Origin: JBDTSW01 sp963797835
GTDB taxonomy: Bacteria; Actinomycetota; Thermoleophilia; Solirubrobacterales; 70-9
Length of the DNA: 64,000 nucleotides
NCBI GenBank assembly: GCA_963797835.1
Contig: CAWCRN010000029.1
Span: 82,272-146,271 of the forward strand
Direction: 5' to 3'
A model generated the notes under the pieces. That model saw nothing but the letters and a program-made list of their open reading frames with translations. It had not been told where the DNA came from and did no database searches. Shown one piece after another: positions 20,559 through 30,999 of the stretch. The translations under genes were made by a program, and so were the position numbers. How positions within the stretch are numbered: the first letter of the stretch is position 1; the number at the start of each line of letters is the position of its first letter.

Positions 20559-21873
20559 GTGCGACCGAGTGGAAAGAGGAAGCTCGTAGCGCTGGTCCTC
20601 GGGCTGGCGCTCGTCATCGCGTTCGGGGCGTTCCTGTTCAGCGACCCCGGCGACCCGTCGGTGCCCGAAGGCGCCGTGGCGATCGTCGAGGACGCGCCCG
20701 ACGGCGAGATCACCGACGAGGAGTTCCAGCAGAACCTGCTCCAGGCCGCCTTCAACCTCCAGCTGCGCGAGCTGCCGGCAGAGGATGATCCGCAGTTCGA
20801 GCAGGTCGAGCAGTCGGCGCTCTCGAACTCGATCCAGTCGCGCTGGGTCAGGGGCGAGGCGGAGGAGCGCGGGATCACGGTCGACGAGCGCGAGGTGGAT
20901 CAGGCCTTCCAGCAGATCATCGACGAGCAGCTCGGCGGCCAGAAGGGGTACGAGCAATTCCTCAGGACCTCCGAGGTCGACGGCGAGCCCGCCTTCGACG
21001 AGGAGGCCGTTCGCGCCGTCGCCGAGCTGACGGCGATCAGCGACAAGCTCCAGACCGAGGCGATCCCCGACGAGACGCCGGACGTGCCGGAGGAGGACGT
21101 CGAGCTGTTCTACGAGGCGAACGCCGAGCAGTTCGAGACCCCCGAGACGCGGGACGTGCGCGTCGTCCTGAACCCCGACGTCGCCGAGATCGACGCCGCG
21201 ATCGAGGAGCTGGGCACCGACCCGACCCCCGAGGACTGGGACGCGGTGGCCGAGCAGTACTCGACCGACGAGGCGACCAAGAGCCAGGGTGGACTGCGCC
21301 GCGACGTGGCCGAGGGCCAGAACGAGCCGGCGCTCGACGAGGCCATCTTCAGCGCGGAGCCGGGCGAGGTCGTGGGGCCGATCGAGGGCGAGAGCGGCAG
21401 TTACGTGATCCAGGTCGAGGAGGTCACCGAGGCGGCGACGACGCCGCTCGAGGACGTCCGCGACCAGATCGTGCAGACGCTCCAGCAGGGGATCTCCCAG
21501 CAGGCCATCACGGACTTCCGCGACAACTTCATCGCCAAGTGGACCGCTCGCACGTTCTGCCGCGACGACGTCCTGGTGGACCTCTGCGCCAACGCCGCGC
21601 CGCCCCCCGACCCGTGCCCGGCCGACGATGAGGGCGAACGCGAGGCCGCCGACCCGGCGGTTCTCGATCAGGGCTGCCCGGCGCCCGCGCTGCCGCGCAG
21701 CGTCGTCAACCCCGGCACCGGGGCCGTGTTCCCCGGCGAGCAGCTGGCCGTGCTGCCGCAGGGACCCGCGAAGCCCGCCGGCAGCGACCCCGCCGGGCGT
21801 GCCGCCGGGCGTGTCGCCGCTGGGCCCGGGCGGCGCCCCGCCCCCGACCGGCGCGCCGCCGGCGCAGCCATAG
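20559..21873 (+). CDS. SurA-like peptidyl-prolyl isomerase / foldase, frameshifted at the end
   Basis: An exported or membrane-anchored foldase. A hydrophobic segment at residues 9-27 (LVALVLGLALVIAFGAFLF) is followed by a SurA_N-like helical region and a parvulin (PpiC) domain around residues 195-290 (FETPETRDVRVVLNPD, EQYSTDEATKSQGG, VGPIEGESGSYVIQVEEV). No lipobox cysteine is seen. The C-terminus is Pro-rich. In the printed frame it reads on into mazG. A shift near 21797 gives PGVPPGVSPLGPGGAPPP and a stop at 21871-21873, which I take as the true end. Mfd-SurA-MazG-Eno is a common order in related bacteria. Confidence 0.85.
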
Positions 21874-22292
21874 CCTCGACCCAGGCCGAGACCCAGCGGG
21901 CGCTGGCCCGCCTCGACGAGATCACCCGCCGCCTGCGGCGCGAGTGCCCCTGGGACCGCGAGCAGGACGAGCGCTCGATCGTGCCGCACACCGTCGAGGA
22001 GGCGGGCGAGTTGTTCGAGGCGGCGCAGCGCGGCGACCACGGCGCGATGGCGGAGGAGCTGGGCGACGTGCTCTTCCAGGTGGTGTTCCTGGCACTACTG
22101 CTCGAGGAGCGTGGCGAGGCCGACCTGGCGAGCGTGATCCAGGGGCTGAACGAGAAGCTGATCCGCCGCCACCCGCACGTCTTCGGCGATGCCCACGCCG
22201 AGACCGTGGCCGACGTGCGCGCGATCTGGAAGCGGGTGAAGGCCGAGGAGCGTGCGGCGGGACGTGGCACCGAGAAAGGGCGGCCGAGCTGA
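21870..22292 (+). CDS. mazG: MazG family nucleoside triphosphate pyrophosphohydrolase
   Basis: A single-domain MazG of about 140 residues, which hydrolyses (d)NTPs to monophosphates and helps clear abnormal nucleotides. The metal-binding helices are clear: HTVEEAGELFEA (ExxxE) and MAEELGDVLFQVVFLALL (ExxD), preceded by CPWDREQ and followed by NEKLIRRHPHVFGD. There is no ATG/GTG/TTG at the expected position. The likely start is ATA 21870, overlapping the TAG of the foldase gene, or the true start has been hidden by the consensus error upstream. Confidence 0.88.
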   Translation: MASTQAETQRALARLDEITRRLRRECPWDREQDERSIVPHTVEEAGELFEAAQRGDHGAMAEELGDVLFQVVFLALLLEERGEADLASVIQGLNEKLIRRHPHVFGDAHAETVADVRAIWKRVKAEERAAGRGTEKGRPS

Positions 22293-22333
22293 TCGCGTGT
22301 GGAGTTCGGCGCTATGGGCGGCCGAAACCACAC

Positions 22334-22377
22334 CGTTGTCGGATTCCTCCCACCACGTGGGCATGAACTCGACAACG
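22334..22377. repeat. Nested palindromic intergenic element, copy 1
   Basis: The outer arms CGTTGTCGGATT and AACTCGACAACG pair with one mismatch; the inner hairpin is CCCAC-CAC-GTGGG. The same architecture and arm sequence recur at 44262-44306. It lies between mazG and eno. Confidence 0.75.
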
Positions 22378-22390
22378 CTCCGCGGGCACC

Positions 22391-22437
22391 CTCCTTCGCC
22401 AGCCCCAACGCGGCCCCACGGACGACCGACCACGCGG
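22391..22437. repeat. Dispersed repeat block ending GACGACCGACCACGC
   Basis: The block from CTCCTTCGCCAGCCCC to GACGACCGACCACGC is about three-quarters identical to 38661-38710, is inverted at 38488-38529 and is recognisable at 53251-53301. It follows the nested palindrome directly, so two repeat families are stacked in the mazG-eno gap. The remaining ~90 bases before eno are GC-rich with no obvious promoter. Confidence 0.65.
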
Positions 22438-22528
22438 CGTGCCCCCGCGAGCGCCCTCGAAGACGCACCGCCCGTAGAATCCCCCGCTCGCGCGGGCGCC
22501 CCAGGCGCGCTCGCGCTTCGCACGTCAA

Positions 22529-23806
<1,278 letters not shown>

Positions 23807-23874
23807 CGCGGGGGCGCGCCGGCAGGATCCATCCCGCCGGCAGGACGCCTGGGCCAGGCGTCGAACGGCATGGC

Positions 23875-24213
23875 ATGAGCGCCCGAGCCCATGCCGCCCG
23901 CGGCTACCGTGCCCGTCCCGCCCCGCGGCGGAGCGCTCGCAACCCCAGCCGGATCCGGTGGGACAAGCTCGGGCGGGTGGCGCTCGTCCTGGTGCTGATG
24001 GCCATCCTCGCCTCCTACGTCAACCCCGTGGTGGACTTCTTCGATGCCTGGAGCGACTCCCGCGCCGAGCGGGCTCAGCTCCAACAGCTCCAGCAGCAGA
24101 ACCAGGACCTTCGCGCGCGGGCCGCGGCCCTCAACGGCCCCGATGCCGCCGAGCGCGAGGCGCGCCGCCTCGGCATGGTCGCCTCAGGCGAACGCAGCTA
24201 CGTGATCGAGTAA
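23875..24213 (+). CDS. ftsB: FtsB/DivIC-type septum formation initiator
   Basis: A 112-residue bitopic protein: a basic cytoplasmic N-terminus, one membrane helix (VALVLVLMAILASYV, about residues 38-52) and a short extracytoplasmic coiled coil rich in Gln/Leu (AQLQQLQQQNQDLRARAAAL). It ends with the family's EREARRLGMVASGERSYVI. It scaffolds the FtsQLB division complex. The position right after eno supports the call. The start is ATG 23875. Confidence 0.9.
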   Translation: MSARAHAARGYRARPAPRRSARNPSRIRWDKLGRVALVLVLMAILASYVNPVVDFFDAWSDSRAERAQLQQLQQQNQDLRARAAALNGPDAAEREARRLGMVASGERSYVIE

Positions 24214-24322
24214 CCACTCCCCCGGCTGCTCCGCTCCCGCCCCGAACACCGCCTTGCCCGCCAGCCTCCGGCTCGCGGCTACGCGGGACGGGGCTCCCGC
24301 GTCCGCGGCCGGGGGCCCGCGC

Positions 24323-26581
24323 ATGATTCCCGCCGGGTTCACGACGGCTTCTCCGGACGAGCGGGTCCTGGGCCTTGGCGCCTACCTCGCGGGATTCGCC
24401 GAGCTGGCCGTGCTGGCGCTCCTCTACGGCTACGCTGCCCGGCGGTTGCGCCGCGCCCTCCTCGGCGGCTGGAGCGGCGCCCCTGCGCTGCTGTGCGACG
24501 TGGTGGTCGCGGTCACGTCGCTGATCGTGGTCTCCGAGCTGCTCGGCACGTTCGGGGCGTTTGGCGAGGCGGAGCTGATCGTCGCCTCCGCCGCGTTCGC
24601 GGCGTTGACCGTGGCGGTCGCGGGCCTGCTGGAGGCCCGCGCCGGGCCATCCACGGGGCCTCCGGCGCCCGCCCAGGGCTCCCTTGCCACGACGATCGCC
24701 ATCGTCGGCTGCGCCGCCGTCGTGGCCGCATGGATGGTGCCCACCCTGGGCAGCCTCGCCGGCGGCATGGACCGTGCGGACACGCTCTGGTACCACATGC
24801 CGCTCTCGGCCAAGTTCGTCCAGACCGGCGAGCTGGGCGAGATCTTCTTCTTCGACCCGATCTTCTTCGCCTCGTTCTACCCGGCGAACTCCGAGGTCCT
24901 GCACGCGGTGCCGCTGCTGGCGTTCGACCGCGACATCGTCTCCCCGGTGCTCAACCTCGGGCTGCTCGCCACCGGCCTGCTGGCGAGCTGGTGCATCGGG
25001 CGGCCCTACGGCGTCGCACCGCAGGCGCTGATCGGCGGCTCGATCGCGCTCGGGGCACAGATGCTGGTGGAGTTCCAGGCCGGTGAGGCGCTCAATGACA
25101 TCTCAGGCGTCGTCTTCATCCTCGCGGCGGTGGCGATCCTGGTCAATGGGTACGCGGCCGGGGGGCGGTCGATCGCCGCCGGGGCGCTGGTCGTCGCTGG
25201 GCTTGCCGCGGGCTTGGCGGCCGGCATGAAGCTGTCGTTCCTGGCCCCGGTGGCAGCTCTGACGGTCGGCGTGGTCGTGCTGGCCGGCCGGGGCCGGCGG
25301 CTTCGCACGGGGGTGCTATGGACCCTGCCGCTCCTGATCGCCGGCGCCTACTGGTACGCGAGAAACGCGATCGCGACCGGCAACCCGATCCCCTACGTCA
25401 GCTCGGTCGGACCGATCGAGCTGCCCGCCCCGGAGCGGGTCTTCGAGCTTCGCCCCGGGTTCTCGGTATCGCACTACACGACCGACCTCGACGTGTGGTG
25501 GGACTGGTTCATCCCGGGCCTCAACGAATCGCTCGGGGACCTATGGCCGCTCACCATGGCGCTGATGCTCGGGGCCGGGGTGCTGGCCGTGTGGCGCGGC
25601 GCCGAGCCGCCGCTGCGGATGCTTGGGGCCACGGTCCTGTTCACGGCGCTGGCCTACCTGTTCACGCCGCTCACCGCGGCAGGCGAGGAGGGGCACCCGA
25701 TCGCCTTCGTCTGGAACGTCCGCTACATCGCGCCGGCCGTGGCGATCGCGCTCGCGATCCTTCCCTGCCTGCCGGCGGCTCGACGGACCGAGCGGAGCCG
25801 GCTGCTGGTCACCGCTGTCCTGTCGGGGCTGCTCGCGGTCACCATCGCCTCGCTCGTCCAGTGGCACCAGGGGCACGTGAAGGGGGCGATCGCCGCCGCC
25901 GCAGCCGTGCTCGCCGGGGCCGGCCTGATCCAGTGGCTGCGCTCGCGAGGCTGGCTCGGTGCCGCCGCAACCCGTCGCTCGGTGGCGGTCGTCGCCGGCG
26001 CCGCCCTGGCCCTAACCGCCGTTGTCGGCTGGCTCGGCCAGCGCCACTACCTCGAACGGCGCTACGAGAACACCAGCCCCCGGCTCCAGCTCGCCTCGAC
26101 GCTCCGTTGGGCGCGCGATATCCAGGACGCCCGGATCGCGGTCGCGGGCATCCGGGGCGTCTTCAACCAGTATCCGCTCTACGGCACCGACCTCTCGAAC
26201 CACGTCCAGTGGCTTGGCATGCGCGGCGAGCATGACGCCTGGCTTCGGATCCCTTCGTGCGAGCGCTGGCGCCAGGAGCTGAACGAGGGGGGCTACACGC
26301 ACGTGGTCACCACCTACGACCCGTTCCACCCCGGGCGCCTGACCGACACGACCGAGGCGCTGTGGACGCGTGAGGACCCGGCCGCCCGCCAGATCCTGCG
26401 CGACGGGCCGGTCCGCGTCTTCGAGATCACCGGCGAGATGGACCCGGCGGCGTGCGCGGGGCTTCCCGCGCTGAGCGCACCCGAGTTGAACGGCGACTCG
26501 GTCAACATCGAGCCGCTGGCGAACCAGCCGCCCGGGACGGGGCCACGGGCGACCGAGCTGCAGCAGGCGCTCGAGAACTAG
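24323..26581 (+). CDS. Large polytopic membrane protein, GT-C glycosyltransferase-like
   Basis: About 752 residues with 13 or more predicted helices. A first large loop after helix 4 contains GGMDRADTLWYHMPLSAKFV, reminiscent of the acidic first-loop active site of GT-C enzymes (lipid-phosphate-sugar dependent transferases). The C-terminal ~180 residues are soluble and probably extracytoplasmic. ATG 24323 is preferred; TTG 24254 would add 23 non-hydrophobic residues. It is followed after two bases by a second protein of the same layout. With the downstream sulfotransferases and flippase it suggests surface-glycan assembly. The exact reaction is not determinable. Confidence 0.7.
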   Translation: MIPAGFTTASPDERVLGLGAYLAGFAELAVLALLYGYAARRLRRALLGGWSGAPALLCDVVVAVTSLIVVSELLGTFGAFGEAELIVASAAFAALTVAVAGLLEARAGPSTGPPAPAQGSLATTIAIVGCAAVVAAWMVPTLGSLAGGMDRADTLWYHMPLSAKFVQTGELGEIFFFDPIFFASFYPANSEVLHAVPLLAFDRDIVSPVLNLGLLATGLLASWCIGRPYGVAPQALIGGSIALGAQMLVEFQAGEALNDISGVVFILAAVAILVNGYAAGGRSIAAGALVVAGLAAGLAAGMKLSFLAPVAALTVGVVVLAGRGRRLRTGVLWTLPLLIAGAYWYARNAIATGNPIPYVSSVGPIELPAPERVFELRPGFSVSHYTTDLDVWWDWFIPGLNESLGDLWPLTMALMLGAGVLAVWRGAEPPLRMLGATVLFTALAYLFTPLTAAGEEGHPIAFVWNVRYIAPAVAIALAILPCLPAARRTERSRLLVTAVLSGLLAVTIASLVQWHQGHVKGAIAAAAAVLAGAGLIQWLRSRGWLGAAATRRSVAVVAGAALALTAVVGWLGQRHYLERRYENTSPRLQLASTLRWARDIQDARIAVAGIRGVFNQYPLYGTDLSNHVQWLGMRGEHDAWLRIPSCERWRQELNEGGYTHVVTTYDPFHPGRLTDTTEALWTREDPAARQILRDGPVRVFEITGEMDPAACAGLPALSAPELNGDSVNIEPLANQPPGTGPRATELQQALEN

Positions 26582-26583
26582 CC

Positions 26584-28949
26584 ATGCCCGCGGCGCTCCT
26601 CCTCGCCATCCTGATCGTCGCGCTCTCGATGCTGGCCGGGAGTGTCCTGCTCCACGCGCTGGGCGCGAAGCGGCCGATATGGGCCGAGGGAGCGCTGGGG
26701 CTGGCCGCGCTCACCGTCGTCGCCGGGCTGGCGGTCCGCCTGCCAGGGAGGGCCGTCACGGCGGCGGTCGTGATCCTTGTCCTGCTCGCCGCCGGCTCGT
26801 TCGCCGCGCGCAAGGGGTTCGGGCCGCGCAGCGGCGAGAAGGGTGCTGGCTTCCGGGAGGACCTGGTGGGCCTCGCAGTGCTGCTGATCACGCTCGCCGC
26901 TGCGAGCGTCCCGTTCCTGCTGGAGGGCCGCGCCGGAGTCCTCGGCGAGGGCATCTACACGAACGACCACGCGGCGCAGCTCTTCTGGACGGACTGGCTC
27001 CAGAAGGGCTTCGGGCCCGAGCCGAGCGCCGTCGCGTGGGGGTACCCCGTGGGCCCCCAGTCGCTCGTGGCTGCGATCGCGGAGGTCACCGGCGCCTCGC
27101 TCATCGACGTCTTCAACGGTCTGCTGCTGGCGATCCCGGCCCTCACCGGACTCGCGGCGCTGTCGCTGCTGTGGCGCCTGCCGCCCGGCCCCCGGATCGC
27201 CGCCGCCTCCCTCGCGGCCCTGCCGTTCCTCGTGGCCTCGTTCCTGGCGCAGAGCGCGTTCAAGGAGACGGTGATGGCCCTGTTCGTCGTCGGATTCACC
27301 GCCGTGCTGGCGCTGGCATCCGAGCCCGGGGAAGACGGGGAGCCCGCGTTGGCCCGCCGCCCCGCCGTCGCCGCGGGCCTGGTGCTGGCGCTTGGCGGCG
27401 ATCTTCGCCTACAGCGTCCCCGCGCTCGCGTGGTTCGCACTCATCCTCGCGGTGTGGCTGGCGCTCGTCATCGGCACGGGCGAGCGCCGGATCGACTGGG
27501 GTGCGCTCCGCGACGCGATCCGGCGACGGTGGGTGCCGCTGGTGATGGGTGCGGTCGTCCTGGTCGGCATCGCGGCGGTGAGCGCCGGGCGCCTGGGCGG
27601 CTTCATCGAGCGCATCGGCGACATCTCCGCTTCGACCGGCCGACTCAGCTCGCCGATCTTCCCCGGCGAGGCACTCGGGGTCTGGCCCGAGGGCGACTTC
27701 CGGGTGGTTCGGGGCGAGGTGAGCGGGGCGCTGGTCGCCACCGCGATCGGGTTCCTCGCCGTGGTCGCGGGGGCCGCGGTCCTCTGGCGCCGGCGCAGCT
27801 TCGCGGTTCTGGCCGCCCTCGGCGCGGCGCTGGTCGTCTACGCCGGGGCGCGCGTCTTCTCGAGCATCTACGTCGAGTCGAAGGCGCTTGCGGTCATGGC
27901 GCCGCTCGTCGTGGTCGTGGCGCTGGGCGGCCTGTTCGCGGCGCCGCGCGGCGGGCCGGGCCGGGCCCTGCGCGTGCTGGGGGTGGCCTTCGCGATCGGC
28001 GCCGGCGTCTCCACCTTCCTGGCGCTGCGCGAGGCGCCCGTGGGCTTCTCCGACCGCGGCGAGGAGCTCGAGCAGCTCGCCGAGCGGATCGAGGGCGACT
28101 CCGTCGTCTTCCTCGGGGTCGACCGCTTCGCCGGCTACTGGCTGCGGGGGACGCTGATCCGGAGCCCTGGCGGCTACGTCCCAGCCGAGGTCAGCGCGCG
28201 CCCGCAGAAGGTCTGGCAGCAGGGCCGCGCGATGGACCTCGACACGCTCTCGGCCACGCACCTTGACGAGTTCGAGTACGCGATCACCACGACCGCCCCA
28301 TACCAGAGCTCGCCCCCTCCGAACATGGCGGAGGTGGCCCGCACCGACTCCTACGTGCTCTGGGAGCGGACGGCGCGGACGCCGCGCACGCAGGTTCTCG
28401 CCGAGGGCGGGGCACCGGGCGCGGTGCTCGCGGCGGGGGAGTCGGCGTTGGTCTCGCTCGCCTGCCGCCGGGGCCCGCAGGCGCCGGGCGGGGGCGAGGC
28501 GACCCTGCTTCCCGAGCCCGTCGTCGGCGGCCCGGGTGGCTGGAGCCGCCCCGTGCCGTTCGACGCGCCGGGCACCGCGCGCCAGCGGCTGGACCTGGCG
28601 CCGGGGCGCTGGCAGCTCTCCCTCCAGTACCACAGCCAGGTCGACCTCGACGATCGGCGCCGGCGCGCTCCAGGCGGAGTTGCCCGCGTCCCTCGTCGGC
28701 ATGTACCTGACGCACCAGGGGCAGAGCGCGTTCTGGCCGGTCGGGGAGGTCGAGGTGCCGGCGGGGGGCCTGGAGGTCACCGTCGACGCGGCCGAGCCGG
28801 CTGCGCTGGCACGGGCCGCGGGCGCCACCCGCCGGGTGTGGCTGGGCGAGATCGCGGCGACGCGGCTCGACCCGCTCGCCGAGGAGCCAGAGATCGTGCC
28901 GCTGGGGGCCGCCTGCAACCGCTACCTGGACCGCTACGACCCCCGGTGA
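26584..28949 (+). CDS. Second polytopic GT-C-like membrane protein, frameshifted
   Basis: A membrane protein of about 785 residues. The N-terminus is a run of helices, with an early loop GIYTNDHAAQLFWTDWLQKG (acidic, again GT-C-like) and YPVGPQSLVAAIAE. A C-terminal soluble beta-rich region carries GDSVVFLGVDRFAGYWLRG and a jelly-roll-like end. Two one-base shifts are needed: near 27393 (LVLALAAIFAYSVPALAW) and near 28655 (DIGAGALQAELPAS). ATG 26584 follows the previous stop directly. Probably the same pathway as its neighbour. It is not a close sequence paralogue, so the pair may act on different sugars. Confidence 0.68.
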
Positions 28950-29023
28950 GCCACCCCTCCTCTCGCTAACTTCACCCCCCGCCATGTACAAGCGAACCCC
29001 TGAGAAGCGCCCACCGCGCCGGC

Positions 29024-29962
29024 GTGAAGCAGCGCCACAAGCGAACCGGCGCCCCCAAGGCCGGCAAGCGCGCGGTGCCTCCCGTCACCTTCGTCGGCGG
29101 CACCGGCCGCAGCGGCACCCACGTCGTCTCGCGCCTGCTTACGAGCCACGGGAAGCTCCAGCTGATCCCGGTCGAGTGCCGCTTTCACGTCGAGGAGCGA
29201 GGCTTCCCGGGCCTCCTGGCGGGCACCACCACGAAGCGCGGGTTCCTGCGCCGGCTGCGCGGTTTCTGGTGGCGGGGCTTTCAGACCAACCGGATCCGGG
29301 GCATGTACCGGTTCGTGCCGCGGGAGCGTTTCGAGCAGGCCGTGGAGGCGTTCGACGAGCGCTTCGACGACGACCCGGTACGTGCCTGTCGCTTCCTCTT
29401 CTGGGACCTGCTCTGGCCAGCCGACGCCGAGGGTGAGGTGAGCGGCATCGTCGAGCAGAGCTGTGACACGATCGCGCAGGCGGCCACGCTTCACGAGCTG
29501 TTCCCCGAGGCGGCCTTCGTCCACGTGGTCCGTGACGGTCGCGATGCGTCTGCGTCCCGGGTCTCGCAGACCAAGGGCCTGATCCGCCCGCGCACGAGGG
29601 CGCAGGGGCTCGAGTGGTGGGAGGCCCGGCTGCGATCAATGGACGCCGGCGCGCGCTCCGTCCCCGACGGCCGGCTGGCCGAGATCAGCCTCGACGAGCT
29701 CCTCACCGGATCCGGCGAGGAGATGCTGGAGCGTCTCTTCGAAGTGGTCAACCTCTCGCCCGGGCGCAGGGTCCGCGGCTTCTTCGACAACCGCATGAGC
29801 CTCTCGGACGCCAACGCCGAGCGCTGGCGGGAGGGCATCTCCGCCTCCAAGCGCGATCAGCTGGACGAGCGGTATCGCGAGGCGCTGGACCGGCTCGAGG
29901 CGGAGGGCGTCGGCGCCGTGCCGCTCCTGCGCCGCACCTACGAGCGGCGGGAATCGGCATGA
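29024..29962 (+). CDS. Sulfotransferase family protein, paralogue 1
   Basis: A 312-residue PAPS-dependent sulfotransferase. The 5'-phosphosulfate loop is FVGGTGRSGTHVVSRLL (residues about 23-39). The 3'-phosphate motif is HVVRDGRDASASRVS (about 167-181). The acceptor is probably a glycan or lipid-linked sugar. It begins at GTG 29024; an upstream ATG 28984 in another frame gives a Lys/Arg-rich leader and could be the true start if a base is wrong between them. The stop overlaps the next start by ATGA. Paralogues 2 and 3 follow and share WWxxR and FWW motifs. Confidence 0.87.
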   Translation: MKQRHKRTGAPKAGKRAVPPVTFVGGTGRSGTHVVSRLLTSHGKLQLIPVECRFHVEERGFPGLLAGTTTKRGFLRRLRGFWWRGFQTNRIRGMYRFVPRERFEQAVEAFDERFDDDPVRACRFLFWDLLWPADAEGEVSGIVEQSCDTIAQAATLHELFPEAAFVHVVRDGRDASASRVSQTKGLIRPRTRAQGLEWWEARLRSMDAGARSVPDGRLAEISLDELLTGSGEEMLERLFEVVNLSPGRRVRGFFDNRMSLSDANAERWREGISASKRDQLDERYREALDRLEAEGVGAVPLLRRTYERRESA

Positions 29963-30939
29963 GCTCCGAGGGTCCGCGGGCTCCGGCCGAGCTCGTCTTC
30001 GTCGGCGGCACCGGCCGCAGCGGCACCCATGTGGTCGCCAGCCTGCTGGGCGAGCACTCGCGGTTCGCCGCGATACCGATCGAGTGCCGCTTCCACTGCA
30101 ACCCCAACGGGCTTGCCGATCTGGTGACGGGCCGCACGACCCCGGAGGAGTTCGTGCGCAAGCTGCGGACGTTCTGGTGGCACCGGACACGGGTTCGCGG
30201 GCGCGGCACGGTACGCCTGCGCCGCCTTGCGCGCCTGCGGCGCGGTGAGGCGAAGATCCGGGGGCTGCACAAGATCACCACTCGCGAGACCCTCGAGGGA
30301 GCGATCGCGGCGTTCGAGGCCACCGCGCCCGACGACGTCGTGAAGGCCTCGCGCGACCTCTTCTTCTCGCTGCTCGGGCCGCTCGCCGCCGAGGAGGGGA
30401 AGCCCGCCCTGGTGGAGATGAGCTGCTTCACCATCGCCGCCGCCCCCGGCCTGGGCCTGATCTTCCCCGAGGCCCGCTTCGTGCACTCGGTGCGCGACGG
30501 GCGCGACGCGGGGTCTTCGAAGGTCTCCAAGCGCCAGAAGCGCCACCACCCGACGGACGCGGCCTCGGGCATCGATTGGTGGGAGGGCCGACTGCGTTTG
30601 GCCGAGGAGGGGGTGCGCGGCCTCGACGGGGCGGACGGGCGCCTCCACGCCGTCTGCCTGGATGAGCTGGTCTGGGGGGACCGCGATGCCTCGTACGACG
30701 GCCTGCGCCGGTTCCTGGGGGTCGAGGACGAACGCGGTATGCGCCACTTCTTCGAGCACAGCATGAGCGCCGAGGCCGCCCATCGCGAGCGCTGGCGCGA
30801 GGGCCTGGACGAGGCGGGGCAGGGAGCGACCATCGCCGCCTACGAGGCGGCGCTCGACCGGATCGATCGCGACGGCTTGCACTGCGCCGCGCTGCTGCGC
30901 CGCTCCTACGAACGGGGCGCGATCGCGGGGCGAACGTGA
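29959..30939 (+). CDS. Sulfotransferase family protein, paralogue 2
   Basis: A 326-residue relative of the preceding gene. VFVGGTGRSGTHVVASLL forms the PAPS 5' loop and HSVRDGRDAGSSKVS the 3'-phosphate site. IPIECRFHCNPNG and GIDWWEGRLR are shared with its neighbours. It has an insertion of about 15 basic residues after FWWHRTRVRGRG (about residues 80-98) that paralogues 1 and 3 lack. ATG 29959 overlaps the preceding stop. The trio probably arose by tandem duplication and may sulfate different positions of one product. Confidence 0.87.
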   Translation: MSSEGPRAPAELVFVGGTGRSGTHVVASLLGEHSRFAAIPIECRFHCNPNGLADLVTGRTTPEEFVRKLRTFWWHRTRVRGRGTVRLRRLARLRRGEAKIRGLHKITTRETLEGAIAAFEATAPDDVVKASRDLFFSLLGPLAAEEGKPALVEMSCFTIAAAPGLGLIFPEARFVHSVRDGRDAGSSKVSKRQKRHHPTDAASGIDWWEGRLRLAEEGVRGLDGADGRLHAVCLDELVWGDRDASYDGLRRFLGVEDERGMRHFFEHSMSAEAAHRERWREGLDEAGQGATIAAYEAALDRIDRDGLHCAALLRRSYERGAIAGRT

Positions 30940-30951
30940 GTCGCGCCAGCT

Positions 30952-30999
30952 CATGGGGTCAGACCCCATGAGTGGGGGCGACTCAAGGGGTCTGACCCC
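30952..30999. repeat. Two GGGGTC-N-GACCCC palindromes at a gene start
   Basis: CATGGGGTCAGACCCCATG (30952-30970) is a perfect 19-base palindrome and GGGGTCTGACCCC (30987-30999) is a second one. The first contains the ATG of sulfotransferase 3, and the two together encode its first 16 or so residues. A degenerate relative lies at 53197-53215. Confidence 0.8.
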
